Origin: Strongylocentrotus droebachiensis
Lineage: Eukaryota > Echinodermata > Echinoidea > Camarodonta > Strongylocentrotidae
Direction of reading: 5' to 3'
DNA length: 64,000 nt
NCBI GenBank assembly: GCA_035222895.1
Contig: JAVYIG010004946.1
Span: 1 to 64,000, forward strand
Position 1 is the first letter of the stretch. Every line of letters starts with the position of its first letter. This document shows positions 20,730 to 31,084 of the stretch, one piece after another. The notes beneath the pieces are model-generated. The model searched no databases, was not told the DNA's origin, and saw only the letters and a list, made by a program, of their open reading frames with translations. The position numbers and the translations under genes are program-made.

Positions 20730-21340
20730 TGCTAAGGGGGGGTTGACCCAATGACGACACGGAGCATCGTCCACGAGCCGCGAAGCGGCGAGGCGATTTT
20801 TGTTGTTGCTATTTTGAACCCCCGTAAGTGATGTTTTCCTGGCATCGATCTACTGACACAATGGAGACCTTAAAAAGCAGTGCATGATAATTATGTCTTT
20901 TAAAATCGAGTAACAGTTTGAGAGGGGTTCGACCCATGACGATGCAGCTAGCATCGTCCACGTAGGCCTACGAGTCGCGAAGTCCGAGCCGCGTACGTAG
21001 CGGCGAGGCGATTTTTGGGGGGCTATTTTGAAATCCCGTAAGTGATATTTTCCTGGCATCTACTAACACAATGGAGACCATAAACAGCATTTCATGATAA
21101 CGTCTTTTTAAATCAAGTAACGGTTTGAGAGGGGTTCGACCCAATGACGATGCGGAGCATCGTCCACAAGCCTCAAAGTCCGAGCCGCGTAGCGGCGAGG
21201 CGATTTTTGTTGTTGCTATTTTGAACCCCCGTAAGTGATGTTTTCCTTGCATCTACTAACACAATGGAGACCATAAAAAGCAGTGCACGATAACCTTATT
21301 AAATCAACAGTTTAAGGGGGGTTTGACCTTTGACCCGATG
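20730..21340 (+). repeat. Tandem repeat of about 180-210 bp, about 3.5 units
   Basis: Units run from GGGTTCGACCCAATGACGAT through a hairpin (GATGCGGAGCATCGTC), CGAGCCGCGTAGCGGCGAGG, GAACCCCCGTAAGTGATGTT and CTACTAACACAATGGAGACC to AAATCAAGTAACGGTTTGAG. Copies start near 20740, 20932, 21133 and 21317; the last is partial. No gene is seen. Confidence 0.8.
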
Positions 21341-22011
21341 ACGATACGGATGGAAAAAGTGCTTGCGAAACTTCGCGGCCACAGGGATGACAGAAAACAA
21401 TGAAACCAGCAACTGTGGCAGGATTAATGGCGGGTACAATCTGCATGCTGAAAGAGCACTTAGAATAGGTATATCGGAAAATTAATTCAAGACTAAGTTA
21501 TAAGTTAGAAGTTATAAAGGAGATAAAATCTTTGGTATTAGTCATGTCCGACTTAAAATTACATGCCCCCGCCCCTTACCCGGTAAAAAAAAACACCTTC
21601 TTATAATCCCCCTTTCTTTCTTTTCCTTTCTCATTATTCTCCTTTTCCCCCATTTCTCTCCTCCGTCTTTCCGCCTTTCTTCTTTTTCCGCCTTTTCTCT
21701 CCTCTCTCTTTCCCTTTCCCCTCCTTTTTCTCCTCTCCCCTTTTCTTTCCTCCCTCTTTTCTTCTCTCTCTCTTCCCTTTTTTGTTTTTTTCCTCTCCTT
21801 TTTCTTTCCCCCTCCTTTTTCTCCTTTTCTTTTTTTTTGGCCTGGGGGGGGGGGGGGCACGTGCCCCCTGTGCCCCCCCCCCTGCATCCGCCACTGACCT
21901 TTGCCGTAAGTGCAACATTTTGCTCGCTCGCTCGCTACCCTCCCTCGCTAGTATATTTTGGTGCAACAGGCTCTCGCGGTCCTCAACTGAAAAGCGTGCC
22001 CGTATACGTCT
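21341..22011. other. Non-coding stretch with a long pyrimidine tract
   Basis: From about 21590 to 21840 the plus strand is almost only C and T; from there poly-G and poly-C lead to CCTGCATCCGCCACTGA, the inverted CAGTGGCGGAT edge. The Lys/Arg/Glu-rich frames on the minus strand are artefacts of this composition. Confidence 0.6.
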
Positions 22012-22021
22012 ATCCCAGATA

Positions 22022-22560
22022 GCAAAATGTTGTGGGGCCCATCTGGGTTTTATCTGGTTACAACTGGGCTGGCCCACTTGGCCCAGATGGGCCAGCCCAT
22101 CTATTGCCCACTTGGCCCATTTAGCCCATTTGGGTCCCAGATGGGCCCCATGTGGGGCCCAGCAATCTGCACCTGGGTTATAGAAGGGCCCCAGATGGGC
22201 GGCCCAGTTTGGACCCACTTGGCCCAGATGGGCCCACGTGGAACCCAGATGGGCCCCACAATTGGCCCATCAATATACACAAGGGTTACCTATTGGGCAC
22301 CAGATGGGCCATGTGGGTTATATGTGGGACCTACCACATTCTATATATGGGTCAAGTGGGTTCTATATGGGCCCCATATGGGCTATAAGCGGGTTTTTAT
22401 ATGGGATCCATATGGGCCAAGTGGGTTTGATATGGTATGGGCCAAGTGGGTTTGATATGGTCCCATATGGGCCAATGTGGTTCTAAATGGGCTTCATTGT
22501 TTAAATGGGTTCTATTTTTACCCAGTTGAATTCATTTATCCCATTTCAATTTCCAGGGTT
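22022..22560 (+). repeat. Degenerate GGGCCCATNTGGG array
   Basis: Dozens of variants of TGGGCC, CCATATGGG and CCAGATGGGCC with spacing of about 10-30 bp. Several frames stay open because the units avoid stops (Trp/Gly/Pro/His-rich), which is not coding evidence. Confidence 0.75.
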
Positions 22561-23036
22561 ACCAGTTGGGTTTAACTGGACCAGTCGTACCATTTGGCAC
22601 AACTTTCAACCAGTTGATAGATCCAATTAGCAGACTTAATTAGTAATTTATGTAGCACTTGTACTAATTAATTTTGCCAATGGCAACAACACATCGTCTA
22701 AAATTTCCAATGTAAAGGCATTGGTATTAAGAAGACTTGGTTATTTTGCGGTGATGAGACATTTCCATATACTTGTATTTTATTGAATGTGTTTTAGGTC
22801 ATAGTTAGTGTTTTTCCTAATTCATGTTTAATTAAATGTAATGTATACAAAGTAGTGAAATGTCCTAATAATTAGCAATTTACATTTAATAGTATTTTCG
22901 AAATGAATTGCTTATAACTAAATCATCAGCAATTAGGAAATATCCTGTAAATTCAGATAAATTGTAAAAAAACATAGATATGCACGCACCCCATATTCAT
23001 TATGCAAATTCTGGGTATATTTTGTGGGTTTTGGGT

Positions 23037-23720
23037 GGGAAGGCCCATCTGGTATACATCTGGTTTTCAGCTGGGCGAAGACAATGTTCGACTTGCGATT
23101 TTCACCACCAAAAACCCACATGGGGCCCACAAGGGGCACATATGTGTTGGTACTTGTGGGTTTTTGGTGGGAAGGCCCATCTGGTATACATCTGGTTTTT
23201 AGCTGGGCCCAGCCGATGTTCGACGTGCGATTTTCACCACCAAAAACCCACATGGGGCCCACATGGGGCACATATGTGTTGGTACTTGTGGGTTCTTGGT
23301 GGGAAGGCCCATCTGGTATACACCTGGTTTTTAGCTGGGCCCAGCCGATGTTCGACGTGCGATTTTCACCACCAAAAACCCACATGGGGCCCACATGGGG
23401 CACATATGTGTTGGTACTTGTGGGTTCTTGGTGGGAAGGCCTATCTGGTATACAACTGGTTTTTAGCTGGGCCTAGCCGGTGTTCGACGTGCGATTTTCA
23501 CCACCAAAAACCCACATGGGGCCCACATGGGGCCCATATGTGTCGGTAGTTGTGGGTTATGGGTGGGAAGGCCCATCTGGTATACACCTGGTTTTTAGCT
23601 GGGCCCAGCCAATGCTCGACGTGCGATTTTCACCACCAAAAACCCACATGGGGCCCACATGTGTGGGTTCTGGGTGGGAAGGCCCATCTGGTTTTTGTAT
23701 GGGCCACGTGGGCTTTAGCC
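23037..23720 (+). repeat. 132-bp minisatellite, five full units and a short one
   Basis: GGGAAGGCCCATCTGG recurs at 23037, 23169, 23301, 23433 and 23565, exactly 132 bp apart, then at 23676 after 111 bp. Units include a palindromic segment, CCCACATGGGGCCCACATGG. Since 132 is 44 codons, several frames on both strands remain open with repeated Trp/Gly/His peptides. The units are much more uniform than the neighbouring short array. Confidence 0.9.
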
Positions 23721-24095
23721 ATCCCATACAAAACCCAGATGGGCCCCAGATATTTTGCTATCTGGGATGACTGTGTGAGAGGGGAGTAAAACAAACACAT
23801 CCTCTTAGATGAATTTTGGATAGAAGTAGACTGATGCGAAAAAAGGGTTCTGTGACCAAAAAAGCCGGTTGGAAAGGCTGATCTATATAGAAGCCCGACT
23901 CAAGACTGCAAGTGCACGGTACCCTCAATAGGGACTTTCAGATTTGCATGGACTGATACGTGTGACGTCCATTCAAGGCAGTGCATTAAAAGGACGTCGA
24001 CCGTAGCAATCCCCATTTATTGTCTTCTTCTTCTTCTTCTGTACATGTCGACAGACTTGTTAGTCCATATAAAGACACGGAAACGAAGCACGTGG

Positions 24096-27000
24096 TCATG
24101 GAATAGAGCAATCTTTTAGGAATTGTAGCGCATGGGACCTAAAGGATTCAATTGATCCTGTGTTGATAACGCTATCAGGTAACTTATTCCAGTCCTTGCA
24201 CGTACGAGGAAAATAGGAGAACTTGAAGAAGTCTGTCCTGCAGTACGTCTGTTTCAAATGATGGCTATTGCTGGTTGAGGAACGACGGGATCTAGTAACA
24301 GCAAGAGGTGTTAGGGTCTTCGGGATGGCAGATTGTCCGCTCTGGATCTGTTTCATGAGGGCAAGTCTTGCAACTTCTCGCCGATGTTCCAGTGAGTCCC
24401 AATTCAGATCCTTCAACATGTCCGTGACACTAGCACGTTGGTTGTAGTTGTTGTTGACAAATCTTGCAGCACGACGTTGGACCATTTCCAGCTGCTTGAT
24501 GTACTTGGTTTCATAGGGGTCGTAGACACTAGCTGCATATTCTAAATGAGGTCTTACTAGCGCAAGATAAGCAGTGCTCTTGATGGTTCTCGAACAACCT
24601 CTAAGATTACGCCTTAACATTCCGAGAACCCTGCTAGCCTTCTTGGTAATGTGAGCATACTGGAAATCCCACTTGTATTTGTGGGTTAGGAAGACTCCAA
24701 GGTATTGGTGATGTTGAACTGGATCCAGGATTTGGGCATGAAGAGTATATTGGAAACTCAACTTCTTCCTCTTGTTGGTCATATTCATGACGAAGCATTT
24801 CTTGGCATTAAATTTCATCTGCCACTCGTTCCCCCATTTTTCAAGTTGATGAATGTCCCTCTGTAGGTTCTCACAATCGGATAGGTTTTTAACAACCTTG
24901 TATAAAATACAATCATCAGCAAATAGACGTATTTCAGACTGTAGATTTTCGGTGATGTCATTTATGTAGAGTAAGAACAGCAAGGGACCGAGGACTGTCC
25001 CCTGTGGTACGCCTGACTTCACGTCGTGCCAATCGGAGCTTGTACCATTAATGACGACTCTCTGTCTTCGTTTAGTGAGGAAGTTGATAATCCAGTTAAG
25101 TAATTTCCCACGAATTCCATACATATGTAGTTTGGCCGCCAGCCTTTCATGAGGAACAGTGTCGAATGCTTTAGAGAAGTCGAAGATTGCTATGTCCACC
25201 TGGTGACCAGAGTCGATTGCCTTAGCCCAATCATGGGAGGCAAGTATCAACTGGGAGGTGCAAGAATGATGCTTTCTGAAGCCATGTTGCTTGGGAGTAA
25301 GGATGTTGTGACGTTCCAAATGCCGACTTATATGAGAATGGACTATATGCTCAAGAAGTTTACTGCATGTCGCTGTCAAGGATATCGGTCTATAATTTGA
25401 TGGTAGGGCTTTATCACCTTTCTTGAACAGCGCGGTGATATTGGCTAAAAGCCAATCCTCAGGTAGATCTCCACTGTCTAAGGATTGTTGAAATACGTCG
25501 CGCAGTACTGGTGCTATTTCATTTGCAGTTTCCTTTAGCATCCTGGGACATATTCCATCAGGACCAGTAGCTTTGTTAATGTTTACCGTCTTAAGCAACT
25601 TCAGAACCCCTTCTACCGTAACGTTGACATCTTCTACAGTTGGCAAGTTGGTAGGAGTGAAAGGTATCTGGTCCAGGTTTTCCTGCGTAAACACCGACTT
25701 AAAGTGGTCAGCTAGAGATAGCGCCTTGTCCTTGTCAGAGACGAAATGGACTCCTTGGTGTCTGAGTGTCGGTATACCCTGATTCTCCATACTCTTACTT
25801 CTGATGTATTTCCATAAACCCCGAGGATTTTCACGCAGATTTTCCACAATGTTCTGTACAAAATGACGATGTTCTTTCCTAAGTTCCCTTTTTACAGCTT
25901 TCCTAGCCTCCTTAAATTGTTCCCAATGGGCAGTATCGCCTGACCGTTTTGCCTTTTTATGGATACGATTCCTAACTCTAATGAGACGTTTGATCTTGGT
26001 ATTGATCCATGGTATTGTGTCACGGGTTGACGACATCTTTGATGGAACAAATGACTCCTTCAAGTCTTCAAGACTTTTCTTTAACTTAGTCCAATTTTCA
26101 TTGACGGATCTTGATTCAGGTTCACTACTAAAATACTCCTGTGAAAATCTGGTGATCCCATCGCGCACTCTTCCGAAGTCAGCTTTGCCGTAGCAGTAGA
26201 TCTTGCGACGAGGCTTAGGCAGCTGCTTTGGTCTGGTTTTGATAGAACATACAACCACATCATGGTCGCTCATTCCAGTATGAACCTCGATTCCTTGAAT
26301 GCTACTCGGGATCGAAGAGAACAGCAGATCCAGAATATTGGCGGTTGACTCAGTTGTGCGCGTGGGTTCAAGCACATGTTGTGTTAAGAAATGTTTATTG
26401 GCAATATCTAGCAGATGCATTTCACTTGAGTTTGCCGTTTGTATACCATCACCCCAATTGATGGATTTTGCATTAAAGTCTCCAGTCAGAACTACATGTG
26501 GTATGCTTGTAGTCTCCTGAGGAATTTTATCCAAAGATTCTTCGAGGTCCTTCCAGTCTCCTACTCGGCTGTCAGGAACACGGTAATAACATCCCACAAG
26601 AAATGTTTTACCTGATGTCAATAGAATCTGGGTCCATATTATTTCAGTCTCTGTATCCAGATCAGGACGAGGTAAGCTAGCTAGACTATCCTTAACCGCG
26701 ATAGCTACTCCACCACCAGAGCAATTCCTATCTTTCCTATAAACGATAAAGTTACTAGGAAATAACTCAGAGGAAGATATGGAATCATCAATATGCGTTT
26801 CCGTGACACAGATAATGTCCGGCTGATGTTCCTTGATAATGGCATGGAATTCTGGAACTTTCCCTTTAAGGCTCCTTGCATTTAGACTGATGCACTTTAA
26901 TTTATGGTCCAGTTTACATTTACTCCTACTTTTCTTGGTGGATGGTTGATTTTTTCGTCCACCAAGCGATTTCTCAGCAGGTTTACTACCACCTGTACTG

Positions 27001-27554
27001 CCAGATCTCCTCACAGGTGACTGTAGATCAGATTCACTATCCTGTGATAAGTTAAATTCTCTTAAGGTTTGAAAAGAATTTTCGTCAGATAATTGTTGAT
27101 TAGAGCCGAATAGCGAGTCACTAAAGTTCATAAACTCGCAACATGGGCAGCACCAAGTAAAAGATGATTGATTCAGGAAGGATTCATACTCGTCTTCAGA
27201 AACATTACTACAGTTTATGTGTGACCACTTACAGCATTTGTCACATTCTAAAGCCCAATCATCGTCAGTTACTTCCGCATTACACATAGAACATGGAAAA
27301 GCTGTAGCGGCTTGAGGCTGAGGCCCGTTTGGACCTGGCTGCATTTCAACATCACCACTCAGAATAATAACAGATTTTAGAGTCATAAATTGAGAATGAG
27401 AGGATTTATACGGTGTACTCTTCAGCAGATCAAACGATCTCTCAAAATACAAGCCCCTCTTCTTAAGCATTACATGTCTGATATTTCGAGTCACAGACAG
27501 TTGGGTAGCAAAGTTAAAGTATGTCTGATAATTCACTCCCAGTCTCCGAGACAT
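24096..27554 (-). CDS. CR1-like polyprotein: PHD finger, AP endonuclease, reverse transcriptase
   Basis: Uninterrupted ORF of 1152 residues counted from the ATG at 27554. The same frame stays open about 47 codons further upstream without an ATG, so the start is uncertain. Order of parts: a 2A-like motif at residues 66-75 (SGDVEMQPGP); a PHD-type zinc finger at about 88-139 (Cx2C, Cx2C, His, Cys, CCxCC); an APE-type endonuclease (LNARSLKGKV, TETHID, LTGDFNAKSINWG, MSDHDVVV); and a reverse transcriptase (ATGPDG, NYRPISL, FDFSKAFDTV, GVPQGTVLGPLLF, FADDCILY). The tail YFPRTCKDWNKLP is typical of the group. Known role of the family: nicking target DNA and copying its RNA at the nick. No separate ORF1 protein is visible. 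The lack of stops or frameshifts suggests a young copy. CR1 clade is favoured over Jockey, but only by eye. Confidence 0.9.
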   Translation of the reverse strand: MSRRLGVNYQTYFNFATQLSVTRNIRHVMLKKRGLYFERSFDLLKSTPYKSSHSQFMTLKSVIILSGDVEMQPGPNGPQPQAATAFPCSMCNAEVTDDDWALECDKCCKWSHINCSNVSEDEYESFLNQSSFTWCCPCCEFMNFSDSLFGSNQQLSDENSFQTLREFNLSQDSESDLQSPVRRSGSTGGSKPAEKSLGGRKNQPSTKKSRSKCKLDHKLKCISLNARSLKGKVPEFHAIIKEHQPDIICVTETHIDDSISSSELFPSNFIVYRKDRNCSGGGVAIAVKDSLASLPRPDLDTETEIIWTQILLTSGKTFLVGCYYRVPDSRVGDWKDLEESLDKIPQETTSIPHVVLTGDFNAKSINWGDGIQTANSSEMHLLDIANKHFLTQHVLEPTRTTESTANILDLLFSSIPSSIQGIEVHTGMSDHDVVVCSIKTRPKQLPKPRRKIYCYGKADFGRVRDGITRFSQEYFSSEPESRSVNENWTKLKKSLEDLKESFVPSKMSSTRDTIPWINTKIKRLIRVRNRIHKKAKRSGDTAHWEQFKEARKAVKRELRKEHRHFVQNIVENLRENPRGLWKYIRSKSMENQGIPTLRHQGVHFVSDKDKALSLADHFKSVFTQENLDQIPFTPTNLPTVEDVNVTVEGVLKLLKTVNINKATGPDGICPRMLKETANEIAPVLRDVFQQSLDSGDLPEDWLLANITALFKKGDKALPSNYRPISLTATCSKLLEHIVHSHISRHLERHNILTPKQHGFRKHHSCTSQLILASHDWAKAIDSGHQVDIAIFDFSKAFDTVPHERLAAKLHMYGIRGKLLNWIINFLTKRRQRVVINGTSSDWHDVKSGVPQGTVLGPLLFLLYINDITENLQSEIRLFADDCILYKVVKNLSDCENLQRDIHQLEKWGNEWQMKFNAKKCFVMNMTNKRKKLSFQYTLHAQILDPVQHHQYLGVFLTHKYKWDFQYAHITKKASRVLGMLRRNLRGCSRTIKSTAYLALVRPHLEYAASVYDPYETKYIKQLEMVQRRAARFVNNNYNQRASVTDMLKDLNWDSLEHRREVARLALMKQIQSGQSAIPKTLTPLAVTRSRRSSTSNSHHLKQTYCRTDFFKFSYFPRTCKDWNKLPDSVINTGSIESFRSHALQFLKDCSIP
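27330..27356 (-). other. 2A-like motif with Gln in place of Asn
   Basis: The translation is GDVEMQPGP. The canonical 2A core is D-V/I-E-x-N-P-G-P; here the Asn is Gln (codon CAG). Upstream hydrophobics (SVIILS) fit the 2A pattern. If functional, the ribosome would separate the first 74 or so residues from the PHD-EN-RT part. Confidence 0.7.
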
Positions 27555-27773
27555 ATACGTGTGTTTACTTGAAAGATGATCATCAATTGGATTAAAAGTT
27601 GAATCATAAAAAGGTAAGATCCTACCGTAATGTTGGTCCCTCAAGGGGCTTCGGGACAGGCGAAGTCCAGCTCCCGTCAGTGTGATGCAAACCAATAAAT
27701 TGAGACAAAGCTGTAATCCGAGGTTAGCTTCTCTAGCTTCTCTAGCTTCTTCGTGCGAATCTAAAAGTCCCTA

Positions 27774-28720
27774 ATGACTGAACCCCTGCTATACGTCACT
27801 GGCCCTTTCCATTTAACTTGAGCGGTGTGCATGTGCCCACTCCGGCCCACTATTTCCAAACTTGATTCATAACATTTCAGGAAATGTGGATTTTGTAAAG
27901 GAAGTTTTCAGGGAATAAAATTAATATAAGAATTCCAGAAAATTGAAGATAATCAAGAAACTAAAATATTACTGAAAATTTGCTCTCTTTTATCATTTCT
28001 TTAGCTGTAGAAATGTATAGTTCTACCTATTTCCTCTTAACTAAGTGTAATTGGAAGTTTAAAGTTATAATCTGGTTCAACAAAAGAAGCATGCATGGCG
28101 TTAGCCTCGTGATATAGAAAAACAAATGACAAAATAGCACGGAGGCGTTTGGGGTGTTCCCCCTCAAATTGTATGTTCCATTTCAGGACAATTTATTTTG
28201 ACGAGCGCATGGAAACTCACTGTCAGTAGCCTACGTAAGGGAAATCCCATTTCCATTTGTTTTGTTATGAATATGATTGTTAAATTTTTGTATTGCTCGA
28301 TTCTCTGATTCCTTGAAAATTATCTTTTTTTCAAATCAGACTTTGATTATGAAAATAAAGGATTCCGTCGTAGTTTATTTAATTTTGTTTATGTCTTATA
28401 GGGAAGTCCACTCTGATATATTAAGTTGGTTTTAATAGAAGCAGACCAAATGAAACAAACAGGTATAAGTGACAGAACCGATTTAAAAAAAAGTATATAA
28501 ACAAAAAATAGAAGGGGCGATCATTAATCAAACAGAAATTGTCAACTCTGTTTAGTTTCCCTAAAATTTGACATTTCAATCATACGTTCACCCAAGATAT
28601 AATTATTACAAATACGTTTTTAAACAACTCCTATGAAACAAAACTATTCCGTCATCAATAACTATATAAGGTATATAATTAAAGTTTGTGGAATTTTCTG
28701 TAGGCCTACACAGAGGCGGC
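27774..28720. other. AT-rich intergenic stretch
   Basis: No ORF, repeat or RNA gene is recognised. It ends at the motif CAGAGGCGGCCCTCCAGAG and a G run (28711-28746). Confidence 0.5.
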
Positions 28721-28729
28721 CCTCCAGAG

Positions 28730-29365
28730 TGGGGGGGGGGGGGGGGCAGATGGGGCACAGTGCCCAGTGCCCACCCACTTTTTCAAGTACCCTTAGTGCC
28801 CCTTTTTTACATATGAAAAGTGCCCCTTTAACTTTTTAAGAAGTGCCCCTTTTTACATGGGTAAAGCGCGCTAGTGCCCCTTTTACTTTAAAAAGTGCCC
28901 CTATTTCATTATAAAAATGCCCTTCCCCTTATCACCTCTTATAAGTGCCCCTTTTTTGTTACCCGTGCCCCATTTCCTTCGACAATTTTTCCTTTTTTCC
29001 TTTGCAATAATTGTCAATTTGGCATTCTCGTAAGTGCCTTTATTAACCTCTAGTAAGTGCCCCGTTTCAGGAACGAAAAGTGCCCCTATTACATTATAAA
29101 AATGCCCCTCCCCCGTATCACCTCTTATAAGTTCCCACTTTTTTGTGGCCGTGCTCCTTTTCCTTCGATCGACAATTTCCCTTTTTTCCTTTGTAATAAT
29201 TGCCAATTTTTCCATTCTCATAAGTGCCTTTATTAACCTCTAGGAAGTGCCCCGTTTAAGGTACGAGAAGTGCCCCTTTTCACTTTTGTTTAGTGCCCCC
29301 TTCAACTCTGATAATTGCCCTTGTCAAATTTGAGAGGTGCACCTTTAATTTTAACATGTGCCCCT
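28730..29365 (+). repeat. Degenerate GTGCCCC array with 186-bp duplication
   Basis: AGTGCCCCTTTT and variants recur every 20-30 bp. A longer period is superimposed: CATTATAAAAATGCCC at about 28907 and 29093, followed by matching blocks (CACCTCTTATAAGT, CCTTCGA...GACAATTT, TTATTAACCTCTA). No coding. Confidence 0.8.
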
Positions 29366-29515
29366 TGTGGTCCAGCTCCAGCTAGCTAGCTCCGCCGCCT
29401 GCCATGTGCTCTCGCTACGAAACTGATCAGGCCAGCGGCCCAGCTAGCTAGCTAGCTAGCTGCTACGATCAGAAAGCGCTAGGCCATTAATTGTATCGCA
29501 TGCAGAGCATACATA
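29366..29515. other. GCTAGCTA-rich spacer
   Basis: Runs of CTAGCTAG lead into the palindrome; no gene. Confidence 0.5.
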
Positions 29516-31084
29516 ATTATACAAATAACGCACGGCCCAGAGTGCAATTGCGGTGAATGCAGTACGCGCGAGGTTTCTTTAGATTGGTGCCGCTCTGTGC
29601 AACGAGCCGCTTGCGGCGAGTTGACAGTGCAGTGCGAACCATCTGAAGAAACCGAGCGTTTACTGCATTTACGTTTTGCACAACAGGGTCAAGTGCGTTA
29701 TTTGTTTTATAAAATAGCGACACAAATAGTAACAAACGAAACTTTAGATCTAATAAGTTAGAGTCTACGAGAGTTCGATCTAGATCTAGATCTAGAGTTA
29801 TGTTGGTTCTACTTCTAACTGTTAGACTAAGACCTTGCAGGCTTACCAATAAGTCAATGGGATTCATTGCCTTGATTAAAAATAAAATCCATACAGTGGG
29901 TCTAGAGACGAGTCTACATCAGACAGCTGAAATTCCTGGCTTCATTATAAAATCCAAAAGTCAAAACAGGCCTAAATCCAAGGCAAAAGTAAAATAAAAT
30001 TTTGCTTTTTAATAATACCCCGCTTGCCGCTCTAGCTAGCTAGCTAGAGCTAAGCTACGCGTACGTTGCGCTGGGGATCATGGTGGAGCGTACAATATTA
30101 GCTACGCGTAGCCTACAATAATTGCAATGCACTCGAGGGAGCGCGTACTACACGTACGCGCGCGCACTGGATCTCCATGGTCACGCGTACGCACCGTGCA
30201 ATATAACTTTTTACTGCGCTTTTTCTGCACTCATTTCTGCAAAATCGTGCTTGCATCAAAAATTTGTCAATGCCATGTGACGCTCTAGTATTTTAAGCAT
30301 CGTGATTGGTCAATACGCGTCACATGGCATTGAAAAAATTTTGACGCAAGCACGATTTTGCAGAAATGAGTGCAGAAAAAGCGCAGTAAAAAGTTATATT
30401 GCACGGTGCGTACGCGTGACCATGGAGATCCAGTGCGCGCGCGTACGTGTAGTACGCGCTCCCTCGAGTGCATTGCAATTATTGTAGGCTACGCGTAGCT
30501 AATATTGTACGCTCCACCATGATCCCCAGCGCAACGTACGCGTAGCTTAGCTCTAGCTAGCTAGCTAGAGCGGCAAGCGGGGTATTATTAAAAAGCAAAA
30601 TTTTATTTTACTTTTGCCTTGGATTTAGGCCTGTTTTGACTTTTGGATTTTATAATGAAGCCAGGAATTTCAGCTGTCTGATGTAGACTCGTCTCTAGAC
30701 CCACTGTATGGATTTTATTTTTAATCAAGGCAATGAATCCCATTGACTTATTGGTAAGCCTGCAAGGTCTTAGTCTAACAGTTAGAAGTAGAACCAACAT
30801 AACTCTAGATCTAGATCTAGATCGAACTCTCGTAGACTCTAACTTATTAGATCTAAAGTTTCGTTTGTTGCTATTTGTGTCGCTATTTTATAAATAAAAT
30901 ATCGCACTTGACCCTGTTGTGCAAAACGTAAATGCAGTAAACGCTCGGTTTCTTCAGATGGTTCGCACTGCACTGTCAACTCGCCGCAAGCGGCTCGTTG
31001 CACAGAGCGGCACCAATCTAAAGAAACCTCGCGCGTACTGCATTCACCGCTATTGCACTCTGGGCCGTGCGTTATTTGTATAAT
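29516..31084. repeat. Near-perfect palindrome, two 767-bp arms
   Basis: Arms 29516-30282 and 30318-31084 are reverse complements with only a few mismatches and small indels; the spacer is 35 bp (30283-30317). Examples of paired parts: GTTCTACTTCTAACTGTTAG at 29806 against its complement near 30775; ATCGTGCTTGC at 30244 against its complement at 30346. The arms contain AGATCTAGATCT and CTAGCTAGCTAG runs. A 65-codon frame occurs identically on each arm purely by symmetry. No target duplication is obvious. It could be a foldback transposon or an inverted duplication. Confidence 0.9.

Larger units (their letters stand above)
22012..23768. mobile_element. TIR element made of TGGGCC-rich repeats, 1.76 kb
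   Basis: Both ends read ATCCCAGATAGCAAAAT, then about 5 variable bases, then GGGGCCCATCTGGGTTTT: inverted repeats of about 40 bp. Most of the interior is repetitive: a degenerate short array (22022-22560) and a regular 132-bp array (23037-23720). Both are built from variants of the terminal GGGCCCATCTGGG. A unique AT-rich spacer is at about 22560-23000. No transposase is seen and no target duplication is clear. Confidence 0.75.
24000..27700 (-). mobile_element. CR1-like non-LTR retrotransposon
   Basis: The element consists of one long ORF, a short 3' region with a GAA microsatellite (24021-24040, minus strand) and an AATAAA at 24016-24021. Exact ends and target duplications could not be found. 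The 5' end is probably near 27700, where a TCTCTAGCTT triplication begins. Confidence 0.75.
23931..27771. mobile_element. Possible TA-flanked TIR element holding the retrotransposon
   Basis: GGGACTTTCAGATTTGC at 23931 and, on the minus strand, GGGACTTTTAGATTCGC ending at 27771 form inverted repeats with TA directly outside each (23929-23930 and 27772-27773). The interior is mostly the CR1-like element, which would then have landed inside a small mariner/pogo-like MITE. The TIR match is short (two differences in 17), so this is tentative. Confidence 0.4.

Noticed and set aside
21576..22218. Lys/Arg/Glu-rich minus-strand frames
   Set aside because: They translate a polypurine tract that crosses a repeat boundary.
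23037..23720. CRISPR array
   Set aside because: Repeats are contiguous 132-bp units without unique spacers, in a eukaryotic context.
22933..23789. Several overlapping 130-190 codon frames with repeated Trp/Gly/His/Pro peptides
   Set aside because: The 132-bp period is a multiple of three, so any stop-free phase persists; present on both strands, no recognisable domain.
29800..30800. Two identical 65-residue proteins on opposite strands
   Set aside because: They are the same sequence on the two arms of the palindrome; no domain.
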